The position numbers and the translations under genes are program-made. The notes beneath the pieces were generated by a model. It was given only the letters and a program-made list of their open reading frames with translations, was not told the origin of the DNA and did not search any database. From Dehalococcoidia bacterium (GTDB lineage Bacteria; Chloroflexota; Dehalococcoidia; Lucifugimonadales; Lucifugimonadaceae): 43,062 bases of DNA. Of the stretch, positions 25,452-32,939 are shown piece by piece (within the stretch, counting starts at the first letter, position 1; every line of letters begins with the position of its first letter). The DNA lies in NCBI GenBank assembly GCA_022451965.1, contig JAKUNJ010000007.1:84914-127975 (forward strand), written 5' to 3'.

Positions 25452-25564
25452 TGTCTTCAGAATTAATAGTCATACTAGCTTTTATTGTTGTATTAATATT
25501 TTTTGTTGGCGGTATATTTACAGTTCTAGAACTAGGGAAAACAGAAGAAAAAGCTAAAAAATAA
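25451..25564 (+). CDS. Tiny single-helix membrane protein, 37 residues
   Basis: The ATG at 25451 overlaps the stop of the 57-residue gene (TAATG); TAA ends at 25564. One hydrophobic segment (about 5-25, with FFVGGIF) is followed by a charged tail EKAKK. Size, single helix and coupling recall small accessory subunits of membrane complexes, but no family is recognised. Being read by re-initiation after the previous gene is the best support. Confidence 0.55.
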   Translation: MSSELIVILAFIVVLIFFVGGIFTVLELGKTEEKAKK

Positions 25565-25640
25565 AATGGACCATAGCCATTATTATCGTTCCAGAGAGAA
25601 CAAGAATGCCTATCAATATTAGTGGGTTTTTTTGTTCCAT
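25554..25640 (-). CDS. Possible tiny membrane peptide, 28 residues
   Basis: On the minus strand, ATG at 25640 runs to TAG at 25554-25556. The peptide begins MEQKNPLILIGIL and is one hydrophobic helix (about 6-28) after a polar start, a composition that would be unusual for random antisense sequence here. It overlaps the end of the 37-residue gene by 11 bases, convergently. There is no Shine-Dalgarno, and at this size chance cannot be excluded. The rest of the gap to 25773 shows no other gene. Confidence 0.35.
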   Translation of the reverse strand: MEQKNPLILIGILVLSGTIIMAMVHFIF

Positions 25641-25773
25641 AACTTAATTTTACAATTAATATTTTTTGTTAACTAACGATTAAGAATCATTATATGTAGA
25701 AAACTAAGTTAAAAAAAAATCGAAATTAATGTTTTAATATAATAAGTAAACAAAAAAATTCAAAGGATTTTTA

Positions 25774-26016
25774 ATGGATATATATGTTGGTAATTTACCT
25801 TGGAGCATAGATGACGAAGGATTAAAAAATCTATTCTCTGAACATGGTGACGTAATAAGTGCAAAAGTTATTACAGACAGAGATACAAACCGATCTAAGG
25901 GTTTTGGTTTTGTTGAAATGGATGATGACTCAGCTGAAAGTGCTATAAGTTCTCTAGACGGATCAGAAGTAGAGGGAAGAGCAATAAAGGTAAATAAATC
26001 TAAGGGTAAGAAATAA
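25774..26016 (+). CDS. RRM-type RNA-binding protein (first of two)
   Basis: This 80-residue protein is a single RNA recognition motif with a basic tail. RNP2 is IYVGNL (3-8) and RNP1 is SKGFGFVEM (about 42-50), and both carry the aromatic residues that stack on RNA bases. The tail ends KVNKSKGKK. Such small bacterial and cyanobacterial RRM proteins act as RNA chaperones, often in cold response. Shine-Dalgarno AAGGAT precedes the ATG. A close paralogue is at 31042 on the other strand; the two share most of the core sequence. Confidence 0.92.
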   Translation: MDIYVGNLPWSIDDEGLKNLFSEHGDVISAKVITDRDTNRSKGFGFVEMDDDSAESAISSLDGSEVEGRAIKVNKSKGKK

Positions 26017-26179
26017 AAATCCACTTTTAATCTAGTTTATAATCTTGATCATTAGAAAATAATTTCAAAGTTTCACTATTATAATTAATCTCCTAAGATA
26101 ACTATTTTTATTTATTCTTAGTTAAGTGTTTTCATAATCATTTCTTAGTTTCTAAATATCTAATATAATCATTATCTAT

Positions 26180-26950
26180 ATGGATCATGACTTAGTTAAA
26201 TTTACAGGAATATTCTCTGCTATTGTTGTGGGATTTTTTATTGGTATGCGACATTCTTTGGATGGAGATCATGTCGTTGCAGTATCAACGATGGCCAAGG
26301 ATATAAAAAGTTTTTTTAATACAATTTGGATAGGTTTTTCTTGGGGATTAGGTCATTCAACTCCTTTGATCATAATTGGTTTATTAGTTCTTACTTTAAG
26401 GGAAAGTATTATAGAGTTTTATGAACCTATTTCAGAATATTTTGAATTATTAGTTGCTCTAATGTTAATTTTTCTAGGATTGCAAGTATTTTGGAAACTT
26501 TACAGAGGTAATTTTCATTTTCATAAGCATGAGCATGATGGTGTAAATCATATGCATGTTCATAATAGTCATGCTAAAAATAGTTTAGAATCCAAAAATC
26601 ACAATCATAACATTATTTATAATCTATTATCGTTTTTTAGAATTAAGTCTTATTTGATAGGTACTATACACGGCTTAGCAGGAAGTGCAGCAGTGATACT
26701 TGCAATTTTACCCACTTCTCCAAGTTTCATTTCAGGATTTAGTTATTTGATTTTCTTTTGCTTAGGGACAATTGTATCTATGACATTAATGACATTCTTA
26801 ATAGCTACGCCTTTTGTTATTAGGAATGGATCAGATATTCTTCAAAAAATATTAATTTCTTTTGCAGGTATTTTGAGTGTTTTTTTGGGATTTGCATTGG
26901 GATCAGATTTATTATTCGATTCTAGTTTTACTGATGTATTGTGGTATTAA
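26180..26950 (+). CDS. Nickel/cobalt transporter (NiCoT/UreH-like) family protein
   Basis: This 256-residue membrane protein has the family signature H-x4-D-H in the first helix (His25 to His31, in MRHSLDGDHVVA) and a later GLGHS motif. A loop at about 113-145 holds many His residues (FHFHKHEHDG, NHMHVHNSH, NHNHN), a likely metal-binding sensor or donor loop. About six helices are visible. No urease, hydrogenase or cobalamin gene is next to it, so whether it carries Ni, Co or another metal, and in which direction, is unknown. No Shine-Dalgarno is seen before the ATG. The 163 bases upstream show no gene. Confidence 0.75.
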   Translation: MDHDLVKFTGIFSAIVVGFFIGMRHSLDGDHVVAVSTMAKDIKSFFNTIWIGFSWGLGHSTPLIIIGLLVLTLRESIIEFYEPISEYFELLVALMLIFLGLQVFWKLYRGNFHFHKHEHDGVNHMHVHNSHAKNSLESKNHNHNIIYNLLSFFRIKSYLIGTIHGLAGSAAVILAILPTSPSFISGFSYLIFFCLGTIVSMTLMTFLIATPFVIRNGSDILQKILISFAGILSVFLGFALGSDLLFDSSFTDVLWY

Positions 26951-26951
26951 T

Positions 26952-27407
26952 TTATAATCTATTATCAGATATTTGAGAAGCTCCTTCTAAAAAAGATGAT
27001 CGAAATTGTATTCCCCATTTATTATCTTTTTTAGTCATTATCCATAATGTCTTAAAAGAATGATATTCATCTCCATTTGATTTTCTTCGAGATTGATCTA
27101 AAACAAGGTGAACTTTAGTTAGATTTGATTGAATTGATTTAATATTTTTAGTTACTGTATGGTCCCAACCTTCACTTAATAATTTCTTAGTTTGAATATC
27201 AAACCCTTTTGAAAAATCTTCCTCAGTGCTAAAAATAGAAAATTCATTTTCCCACAATCTTATATGCGGGAAGTGTAAAAATTCTAAGCAAATGTCAATA
27301 TTTCTTTTATTAAAACCTTCTTCATTCCAGTAGATTGCAGTTTCTATAGCTTCTTTTTCAAAATCTTTCATATAAAGTAATAAGTTATTTTTACAAAAGT
27401 CTAACAT
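26952..27407 (-). CDS. NTF2/SnoaL-like small protein
   Basis: This 151-residue protein (139 if the ATG at 27371 is used) has the alpha-plus-beta pattern of the NTF2-like fold. An N-terminal helix (EKEAIETAIYWNEEGFNK) is followed by alternating strands that end with the KWGIQFRSSF strand typical of such domains. These proteins are small enzymes or binding proteins; no catalytic residues can be assigned. It is convergent with the transporter gene, one base apart, and divergent from the photolyase-related gene across an AT-only palindrome. Neither start has a Shine-Dalgarno. Confidence 0.55.
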   Translation of the reverse strand: MLDFCKNNLLLYMKDFEKEAIETAIYWNEEGFNKRNIDICLEFLHFPHIRLWENEFSIFSTEEDFSKGFDIQTKKLLSEGWDHTVTKNIKSIQSNLTKVHLVLDQSRRKSNGDEYHSFKTLWIMTKKDNKWGIQFRSSFLEGASQISDNRL

Positions 27408-27414
27408 AAATCTT

Positions 27415-27463
27415 ATAATTTTATTTTTTTAGAAATATATATAATACAAAAAAATAAAATTAT
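27415..27463. repeat. 16-bp AT-only perfect inverted repeat in a divergent promoter region
   Basis: Bases 27415-27430 are the exact inverted copy of 27448-27463 (core TAATTTTATTTTTTT against AAAAAAATAAAATTA), with a 17-base spacer. The element lies between two divergent genes. As it contains only A and T, low complexity may explain it. Confidence 0.5.
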
Positions 27464-27497
27464 TATAAAAATAAAATAATCTCACTAATATATATAG

Positions 27498-28964
27498 ATG
27501 GAAGTTACGTTTATATATCCTAATCAATTATTTGATAGTAATCCTGCTTTATCTAGGAATAGAAAAAATTACATAATCAGACATCCGAATTTTTTTTCAA
27601 AAGAAAATGATTATAAATTACATAAGCAAAAACTGCTTCTACATTTTTTGAGTACAGAAGATTATGCAAAAAAGCTTATTGATTTAGGTTATGAATGTGA
27701 AATAGTAGAACACAATGAGTATGATAATTTTGTAAATAGAATTTTGATTTCAGATGTCACTAGAATTCACTTATGCGTCCTTAATGATCACTCTTTAGAA
27801 AAATCTTTAATGGACAAATTTTCCCTCAAAGCCTCTATAATTTTTGTAGATTCTCCTTACTTTTTAGAATCACAGAAAGAAACATTAGAATATTTTAATG
27901 ATAGAAAAAAATTTCAATTATCTCATTATTACAAAAAACTTCGAATCAAGCATAATATTCTTATTCAAGAAGATAATAGACCCAAAGGAGGTAAGTGGAG
28001 TTATGATGTTGAAAATAGGAAAAGACTACCTAAGGGAAGTGTTATCCCAGAGAATATTAGACTAACTTATAATGAAAAATTATTAGATAAGTATAAAGCA
28101 AAAATCATTTCAGAATTCCCTAATAATCCAGGTTCATTGGAAAATTTTAATTATCCAATAAATACTTCTCAAGCACTTGAAGTTTTTTCGAATTTTCTCA
28201 TTGAAAAGTTTAGAAGATTTGGTGACTATCAAGATGCAATTTTGGATGAAGAAACTTTTCTATTTCATAGTATAATTTCACCATCAATGAATATCGGTCT
28301 ATTGACCCCAAGAGAAGTCATTAATACTACGTTGTCTTTTTCAAAAGATAATTATATAGGCTTAAATTCATTAGAAGGTTTTATAAGGCAAATTCTAGGT
28401 TGGAGAGAATACATTAGAGGAATTTATTTATCTAATGGTAAATTTCAGAAAAGTTCAAACTATTTTGAAATTTCAAATGACTTACCTCAATCTTTTTATT
28501 CAAGGATATCTCTAGCTCCAGTAGATAATTCAATTAAAAAAGCTAACAGTTATGCTTACTTACATCATATTGAAAGGTTAATGATAATTGGAAATATAAT
28601 GCTACTTCTCGAAATAGATCCTGTAAAAGTTAATAGATGGTTTATGGAATTATTCATTGATTCATATGAGTGGGTAATGGTGCCAAACGTATTTGGTATG
28701 AGTCAGTTCTCTGATGGAGGCTTAATGGCTTCAAAACCCTACATAAGTTCTAGTAATTATATTCTCAGAATGAGTAATCATACAAAAGGGGAATGGTCTG
28801 TAATTTGGGATTCTTTGTATTGGCAATTTATTTCTAATCATAAAGAAAAATTAGTCACTAACCCTAGAATGAGCTTAATGGTAAATATTTTTGACAAAAA
28901 AACTAACAAAGCAAAAAAAGATATTAAATCTATATCTGAAAATTTCAAAGAGTATATCTTTTAG
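27498..28964 (+). CDS. Photolyase/cryptochrome-related protein (PhrB/CryB family) without Fe-S cysteines
   Basis: At 488 residues it matches the iron-sulfur bacterial cryptochrome / (6-4) photolyase group (DPRP family). An N-terminal Rossmann-like part binds the antenna. KGGKWSYDVENRKRLPKG (163-180) and the FAD-binding C-terminal half follow, with GWREYIRGIY, YLHHIERLM (His356-His357, the pair used in (6-4) repair) and FSDGGLMASKPY. The family's four cluster cysteines are absent. The first aligns with Pro341, and the CxxC...C segment before LYW is replaced by a short NHTKGEWSVIWDS stretch. The only two cysteines (67, 93) are N-terminal. Function could be DNA repair or light sensing. Confidence 0.85.
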   Translation: MEVTFIYPNQLFDSNPALSRNRKNYIIRHPNFFSKENDYKLHKQKLLLHFLSTEDYAKKLIDLGYECEIVEHNEYDNFVNRILISDVTRIHLCVLNDHSLEKSLMDKFSLKASIIFVDSPYFLESQKETLEYFNDRKKFQLSHYYKKLRIKHNILIQEDNRPKGGKWSYDVENRKRLPKGSVIPENIRLTYNEKLLDKYKAKIISEFPNNPGSLENFNYPINTSQALEVFSNFLIEKFRRFGDYQDAILDEETFLFHSIISPSMNIGLLTPREVINTTLSFSKDNYIGLNSLEGFIRQILGWREYIRGIYLSNGKFQKSSNYFEISNDLPQSFYSRISLAPVDNSIKKANSYAYLHHIERLMIIGNIMLLLEIDPVKVNRWFMELFIDSYEWVMVPNVFGMSQFSDGGLMASKPYISSSNYILRMSNHTKGEWSVIWDSLYWQFISNHKEKLVTNPRMSLMVNIFDKKTNKAKKDIKSISENFKEYIF

Positions 28965-30298
28965 GATTCAAACTGCCTTAATCTAGGATCTAATTTATCC
29001 CTAAACCAATCTCCAAGAAAATTTAGAGAAAATACAGTTAATACTATTAGTGTTGTTGGAATTATCATTTGATATCTGTAAGGATATGTTCCATTTATCC
29101 AACCCTCATTCCAATAATCTGAAGCTAATTTTACTAAATTACCCCATGCTGTCCAATGTCTTGGTATTGCAATATTAAAAAAACAAAGAACAGCTTCTAG
29201 AGTAATTATCATTGCGCAATTAAAAGTTGCTATAACCATAATATCGTTTAGATGAAAAGGTAATATATGTCTGATAATTATTCTTCTTAGACTTGAGCCC
29301 GATATAAGAGCAGAATTTATATATTCACTATTACGCATAATTAAAGTTTTAGCTCGAATAATTCTTACAAAATTTTGCCAAGTGAAAAGAACAAGAATAC
29401 ATGCAAATACCCATATATCATTGCCTAGAATAATTGTTGTCATTATTGCTATTAATAAAATCGGTATAACGCTGGTAATATCAACTATTCGCATTATAAT
29501 TTCATCAATTATCCAATACTTTGGTCGAAATGCGAACCATCCAGAAATTATACCTAAAAAAGAGCCTATTATACTACCTACTATCCCTGTTAATATCATC
29601 AAAGAAAGGTTCCACCTAGCTCCATATATCAATCTAGAAAAATAATCTCTTCCAATTGTATCTGTACCTAAAAGATATAAACCACTAGGCCACCAATTCC
29701 ATTTTTTTGTATCCTCTCTTATCACTCTTAAATCAAGTGAAATAATATCATTGACATTATCTTGAATATCTTCATTAGCAATATATTCTATAAATCCTTT
29801 TGTCTCATCCTTATATATTTTTATAAATTCTAAGTTTGGCATAGGACATTCATTTTGAGATAGCCCTAAGCAATTAGAAAAATTATCAAATTTTATTTCA
29901 TCAATATAATTGCCATTCCTATTCACATCAACAAAGTTGGTATTTGGACCTAGCTTAAAATCTATTTTTCCTCGTTCCCCTTTCTTAATAATTTTATTTT
30001 CAGTATTTTCATTTTCTAACTCTAATAACTGTATCCATCTTGGTGTTTGACTAATTTGGCCTTCGGCTTTTATAAGATCAAAGTTTTGTAAATTATATAA
30101 TCCACTTACTATTCCAGGAGGCATTAATCTAGCTCTAGTATCAGCCACATATGGGTTATAAGGTGCAATTAATGGGGCAAATATTCCTAATAAAGATATT
30201 ATTATTAGAAAACTCAGAGAAAAAATAGGATATCTTCTGAAGAATAAAAATAGATAACTAAGAAAAAACTTAATTTTTATAAATGAAAACATATTCAA
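28961..30298 (-). CDS. Oligopeptide-type ABC permease (DppC/OppC-like) with a large periplasmic insertion
   Basis: At 445 residues it is about 150 longer than usual DppC/OppC proteins. The first helix lies at about 25-46 and ends in the usual APLIAPYNPY. The permease core begins with LLGTDTIGRDYFSRLIYGAR (209-228) and contains the membrane segments and a late EAA-like loop. Between them, residues about 60-205 form an added soluble stretch on the outer side. It contains a calcium-loop-like D-x-N-x-N-G (124-129) and two cysteines (143, 151). No partner permease, ATPase or binding protein is adjacent, so it is an orphan here. Its end overlaps the convergent photolyase-related gene by 4 bases. 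Confidence 0.85.
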   Translation of the reverse strand: MNMFSFIKIKFFLSYLFLFFRRYPIFSLSFLIIISLLGIFAPLIAPYNPYVADTRARLMPPGIVSGLYNLQNFDLIKAEGQISQTPRWIQLLELENENTENKIIKKGERGKIDFKLGPNTNFVDVNRNGNYIDEIKFDNFSNCLGLSQNECPMPNLEFIKIYKDETKGFIEYIANEDIQDNVNDIISLDLRVIREDTKKWNWWPSGLYLLGTDTIGRDYFSRLIYGARWNLSLMILTGIVGSIIGSFLGIISGWFAFRPKYWIIDEIIMRIVDITSVIPILLIAIMTTIILGNDIWVFACILVLFTWQNFVRIIRAKTLIMRNSEYINSALISGSSLRRIIIRHILPFHLNDIMVIATFNCAMIITLEAVLCFFNIAIPRHWTAWGNLVKLASDYWNEGWINGTYPYRYQMIIPTTLIVLTVFSLNFLGDWFRDKLDPRLRQFES

Positions 30299-30354
30299 AA
30301 TTATATATTTTATAAAAATAGTGACAATTCATCTTAAGGAACAAAAGCTTGGAC

Positions 30355-30507
30355 TCAACTAATTTTATTATGATCAATATCATATAAATGGTATAAACGA
30401 TTCTCAGAAATTTTCATCCAAGTTTTTTTATCTACAATTTTTCCATTTTTATCTTTGTAGATTATTGTATTATCTTTTATTAATAATGATTTTCTCATTT
30501 TATTCAT
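30355..30507 (-). CDS. Small basic protein, 50 residues, unknown
   Basis: ATG at 30507 (complement of 30505-30507) runs to TGA at 30355-30357. It is Lys-rich with a strand-turn pattern (LLIKDNTIIYKDKNGKIVD) and a C-terminal helix KTWMKISENRLYHLYDI. Its HLYDI resembles HLYDL near the end of the 145-residue protein just upstream, which may be a shared short motif. No clear Shine-Dalgarno; a second ATG three codons on is an alternative start. It lies in a 277-base gap between two minus-strand genes. No family recognised. Confidence 0.5.
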   Translation of the reverse strand: MNKMRKSLLIKDNTIIYKDKNGKIVDKKTWMKISENRLYHLYDIDHNKIS

Positions 30508-30575
30508 ATCTTAAAAATTATTTGATATAAAAATATATAAATGTAAGCAACATAACAAAACTGGATGTCTTATTC

Positions 30576-31013
30576 CTAATTTATTTCTCCTAGATCATAT
30601 AGATGCTTTAAAGCTGTTAGTTCTATTGAATCTCCATCATCGAAAATCCAAAATAATTTTGGAAATATATAAGAATTAAACTTAGACTTTGCTAAGTTTA
30701 ATTTATCATTATCTAGATCTTTATTTTGAAGAATAATTTTTTTTATATCTGAAAATTCATTCTTGGTAAATCTAAATAATTTTTCAGCATTATCAAGTCT
30801 TTTCTTTGATTGAGGCGTTATTTCCATACCTTCAAGATTAAGATTTAGTCTCTCATCTTGAATATAATTTGTTAATATTTCAAAGAAATTTTCTAGTTCA
30901 CTTAATGAATTTAGCAATATCTTAGATTCTACATGTTTTGGATTTTTAGTTATTTCTAAAAGAAAAATTTCCACCTGAAATATTATTTGTTTTTTGAAAT
31001 TTTCCTCACTCAT
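30576..31013 (-). CDS. Helical protein of unknown function, 145 residues
   Basis: The product is almost entirely helix-forming and charged, with no membrane segment. A first helical region (about 1-55) is followed by ERLNLNLEGMEITPQSKKRLDN and further helices, ending in FDDGDSIELTALKHLYDLGEIN. No recognised domain. The ATG lies 28 bases after the stop of the RRM gene on the same strand, which makes co-transcription likely. The start has no Shine-Dalgarno. Confidence 0.6.
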   Translation of the reverse strand: MSEENFKKQIIFQVEIFLLEITKNPKHVESKILLNSLSELENFFEILTNYIQDERLNLNLEGMEITPQSKKRLDNAEKLFRFTKNEFSDIKKIILQNKDLDNDKLNLAKSKFNSYIFPKLFWIFDDGDSIELTALKHLYDLGEIN

Positions 31014-31041
31014 TAGGAATTATTTTGAAAGTTAATTAATC

Positions 31042-31284
31042 TTATTGCTTACCTCTAGATTGATTAACTTTCAATGGCCTTCCATCCATCTCATACCCCT
31101 CTAGAGCGTCTATTGCTTTTTGTGCTGATTCATCGTCCATTTCTACAAACCCAAAACCTTTTGACCTATTAGTGTCTTTGTATTTTATTACAGTGGCACT
31201 TTCTACATCCCCATATTGTGAAAACAATTCTTTTAATTCGTCGTCATCAACCTTCCAAGGGATATTACCAACATAAATATCCAA
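31042..31284 (-). CDS. RRM-type RNA-binding protein (second of two)
   Basis: This 80-residue single RRM has RNP2 IYVGNI (3-8) and RNP1 SKGFGFVEM (42-50), with a short basic tail. It is the same length as the paralogue at 25774 and shares [15 protein letters not shown]. The start is TTG (complement of 31282-31284) with AAGGAT at a spacing of 6 bases; no in-frame ATG occurs before RNP2. It is probably an RNA chaperone. Gene order on this strand is RRM, the 145-residue protein, the 50-residue protein and the orphan permease. Confidence 0.9.
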   Translation of the reverse strand: MDIYVGNIPWKVDDDELKELFSQYGDVESATVIKYKDTNRSKGFGFVEMDDESAQKAIDALEGYEMDGRPLKVNQSRGKQ

Positions 31285-31374
31285 TCTTTTATCCTTATTA
31301 ACTTTTATCCATATTAACTTAATTACACCATTATTTATGTTAAAAATACATACTTTAACTTATGAATTTAATCT

Positions 31375-31421
31375 AGAGAACTGATAAATCTTTATTTAGT
31401 GGCAAGGAATATCAGCTCTCT
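31375..31421. terminator. Hairpin with one mismatch between ung and the RRM gene
   Basis: Bases 31375-31386 (AGAGAACTGATA) pair with 31410-31421 (TATCAGCTCTCT) with a single A-C mismatch. It lies in the 317-base gap 31285-31601, which otherwise holds the perfect hairpin at 31553-31590 and no credible gene. Its left arm starts with the same TAGAGAAC as that second hairpin. No T-run follows on either strand. Confidence 0.45.
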
Positions 31422-31552
31422 AAGAATGATTATAAAATATCATAAATAAATTATAAATTTGTATGTCATATTTGGGGATTTATGATGTTACATTAATGAG
31501 ACAAATTTTAAAAAATAAATATTATTCTTATTGGATGACCCAAAATATTTAT

Positions 31553-31590
31553 AGAGAACCGACTTTAATGTCCCTCAATGTCGGTTCTCT
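31553..31590 (-). terminator. Perfect 11-bp hairpin downstream of ung
   Basis: AGAGAACCGAC (31553-31563) pairs with GTCGGTTCTCT (31580-31590) around a 16-base loop, 11 bases beyond the ung stop on the minus strand. After the hairpin, read on the minus strand, comes ATAAATATTTT, a weak tail. It probably ends the regulator-bioY-ung unit. Confidence 0.6.
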
Positions 31591-31601
31591 TACCAAAAAA
31601 A

Positions 31602-32276
31602 TTACCAATTAATTTCTTTAATATTTTTTGACTTCAGATAATTGTTAGTTTTTGAAAAAGGCTTACTACCAAAAAATCCTCTGTGAGCAGATAAAGGGGA
31701 TGGGTGTACAGATTTCAAAATCAAGTGATCACAAACATCTATTTTTTCTATCTTTTTTTGAGCATGATTGCCCCATAGTATGAAAACTAAATTTTTTTTA
31801 TGTTTATTTAATATTTCTATCACTTTATCTGTGAATATATCCCATCCAATTTTACTATGTGATAAAGGTTTATTTTTTTCTACTGTTAGAGTTGTATTGA
31901 GTAGAAAAACACCTTGCTCAGCCCAGTTTTTTAAATTTCCTGTTTGATTTTTTTTTTCATAAGATAAATCTTTTTTTAGCTCCTTTAGAATATTTGTTAG
32001 AGAAGGAGGATTTGAAATATCATCATTAACTGAAAAGCAAAGTCCATTTGCCTGACCGGGACCATGGTAAGGATCCTGCCCTAAAATAACTACTTTTACA
32101 TCTTTAAAATCACAATAATTGAAAGCATTAAATATTTCAGATTTTTTGGGATAAATTTCCTTACCAGAATTATATGAATCTAATAAGAACTGTTTGATTT
32201 TAAGCATATATTCTTTTTCAAATTCATCTGCTAATTTCTCTTTCCATCCTTTTGGTAATCTTATTTTTTTTTTCAA
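31602..32276 (-). CDS. ung: Uracil-DNA glycosylase
   Basis: This 224-residue family 1 Ung has the water-activating motif GQDPYHGPGQANGLCFSV (66-83, Asp68), the SNPP-type NPPSLTNILKEL stretch and the minor-groove motif HPSPLSAHRGF near 191, with the catalytic His. It removes uracil from DNA, the first step of base excision repair. It starts 4 bases after the bioY stop, so the two are co-transcribed. xthA, which acts on the resulting abasic site, is on the other side of the putative regulator. Confidence 0.97.
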   Translation of the reverse strand: MKKKIRLPKGWKEKLADEFEKEYMLKIKQFLLDSYNSGKEIYPKKSEIFNAFNYCDFKDVKVVILGQDPYHGPGQANGLCFSVNDDISNPPSLTNILKELKKDLSYEKKNQTGNLKNWAEQGVFLLNTTLTVEKNKPLSHSKIGWDIFTDKVIEILNKHKKNLVFILWGNHAQKKIEKIDVCDHLILKSVHPSPLSAHRGFFGSKPFSKTNNYLKSKNIKEINW

Positions 32277-32280
32277 TACT

Positions 32281-32886
32281 TTATTTTTTATAAAGATAAT
32301 TTTTTAAGTTTGAATAACTTATTCCCATAGTTAACATCGAAGCAACTATAGCCTTAATCATATCGCCAATTAAGAAAGGGTATACTGCTTGAGATAAAAG
32401 CTCACCTTTATCTGGCCAACCAAAATCAAAAATAGAAAGCCAAATTAATGCTGGAATATATACAGCCATAGTCCCTACAATATATGCCCAGATACTTTTA
32501 GAACCACTTAATCCTTTGCTGACTAGTAATCCGACTAAAAGTGATGAAAGAACAAATCCTATTAAGTATCCACCAGTTACACCAATAGAGTAGTTCCATC
32601 CTCCATTTCCTCCCTGAAAGACAGGTAAGCCTGCTAATCCTATAAATATGTATCCTAGTGAAGCAGAAAAGCCCCATTTGGGTCCCAGAATACCACCCAT
32701 TAGTAATATTCCCATAGTTTGAAATGTTATTGGAACGGGATTTCCTGGAATAAAAAACCTAAATTGAGCGAATAAACCAGTAAGAAAAATCAACAAAATT
32801 GAAATAAAAAGCTTAACTAATACTGATCTATCGCTAACAATAAGATTAGATTTTTTTATAGTATTTGAATTTTTGTTAATTTTCAA
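32281..32886 (-). CDS. bioY: Biotin transporter BioY (ECF substrate-binding membrane subunit)
   Basis: This is about 200 residues with six membrane segments. FFIPGNPVPITFQTMGILLMGGILGPKWG is the BioY hallmark, followed by GLAGLPVFQGG and a GGYLIGF helix. It brings biotin across the membrane alone or with an ECF energising module, which is not seen here. The only in-frame non-AUU start is TTG (complement of 32884-32886), but the AAGGAGT Shine-Dalgarno ends right next to it. An ATT two codons later has ideal 7-base spacing, so the start is uncertain. No BirA-type site was recognised. Confidence 0.92.
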   Translation of the reverse strand: MKINKNSNTIKKSNLIVSDRSVLVKLFISILLIFLTGLFAQFRFFIPGNPVPITFQTMGILLMGGILGPKWGFSASLGYIFIGLAGLPVFQGGNGGWNYSIGVTGGYLIGFVLSSLLVGLLVSKGLSGSKSIWAYIVGTMAVYIPALIWLSIFDFGWPDKGELLSQAVYPFLIGDMIKAIVASMLTMGISYSNLKNYLYKK

Positions 32887-32939
32887 ACTCCTTGAGTAAA
32901 TTAAATTTATAATTATGATACGCTCATTTTAATAGTTTT

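Noticed and set aside
25565-25773. Structured RNA in the gap before the first RRM gene
   Set aside because: Only a 5-bp stem near 25565 and A-rich runs were seen; nothing beyond the possible 28-residue frame can be supported.
31481-31503. TATGAT plus ACATTAATGAGACA, closely resembling TATAAT plus ACATTAATGAAACA at 23730-23752 with the same spacing
   Set aside because: The match is 19 of 23 bases, but in a 43-kb AT-rich window many such pairs are expected by chance, and the site at 31481 has no gene to drive on that strand.
31463-31609. 48-codon plus-strand frame in the gap beyond ung
   Set aside because: It runs through the hairpin at 31553-31590 and into the end of ung, and has no ribosome-binding site.
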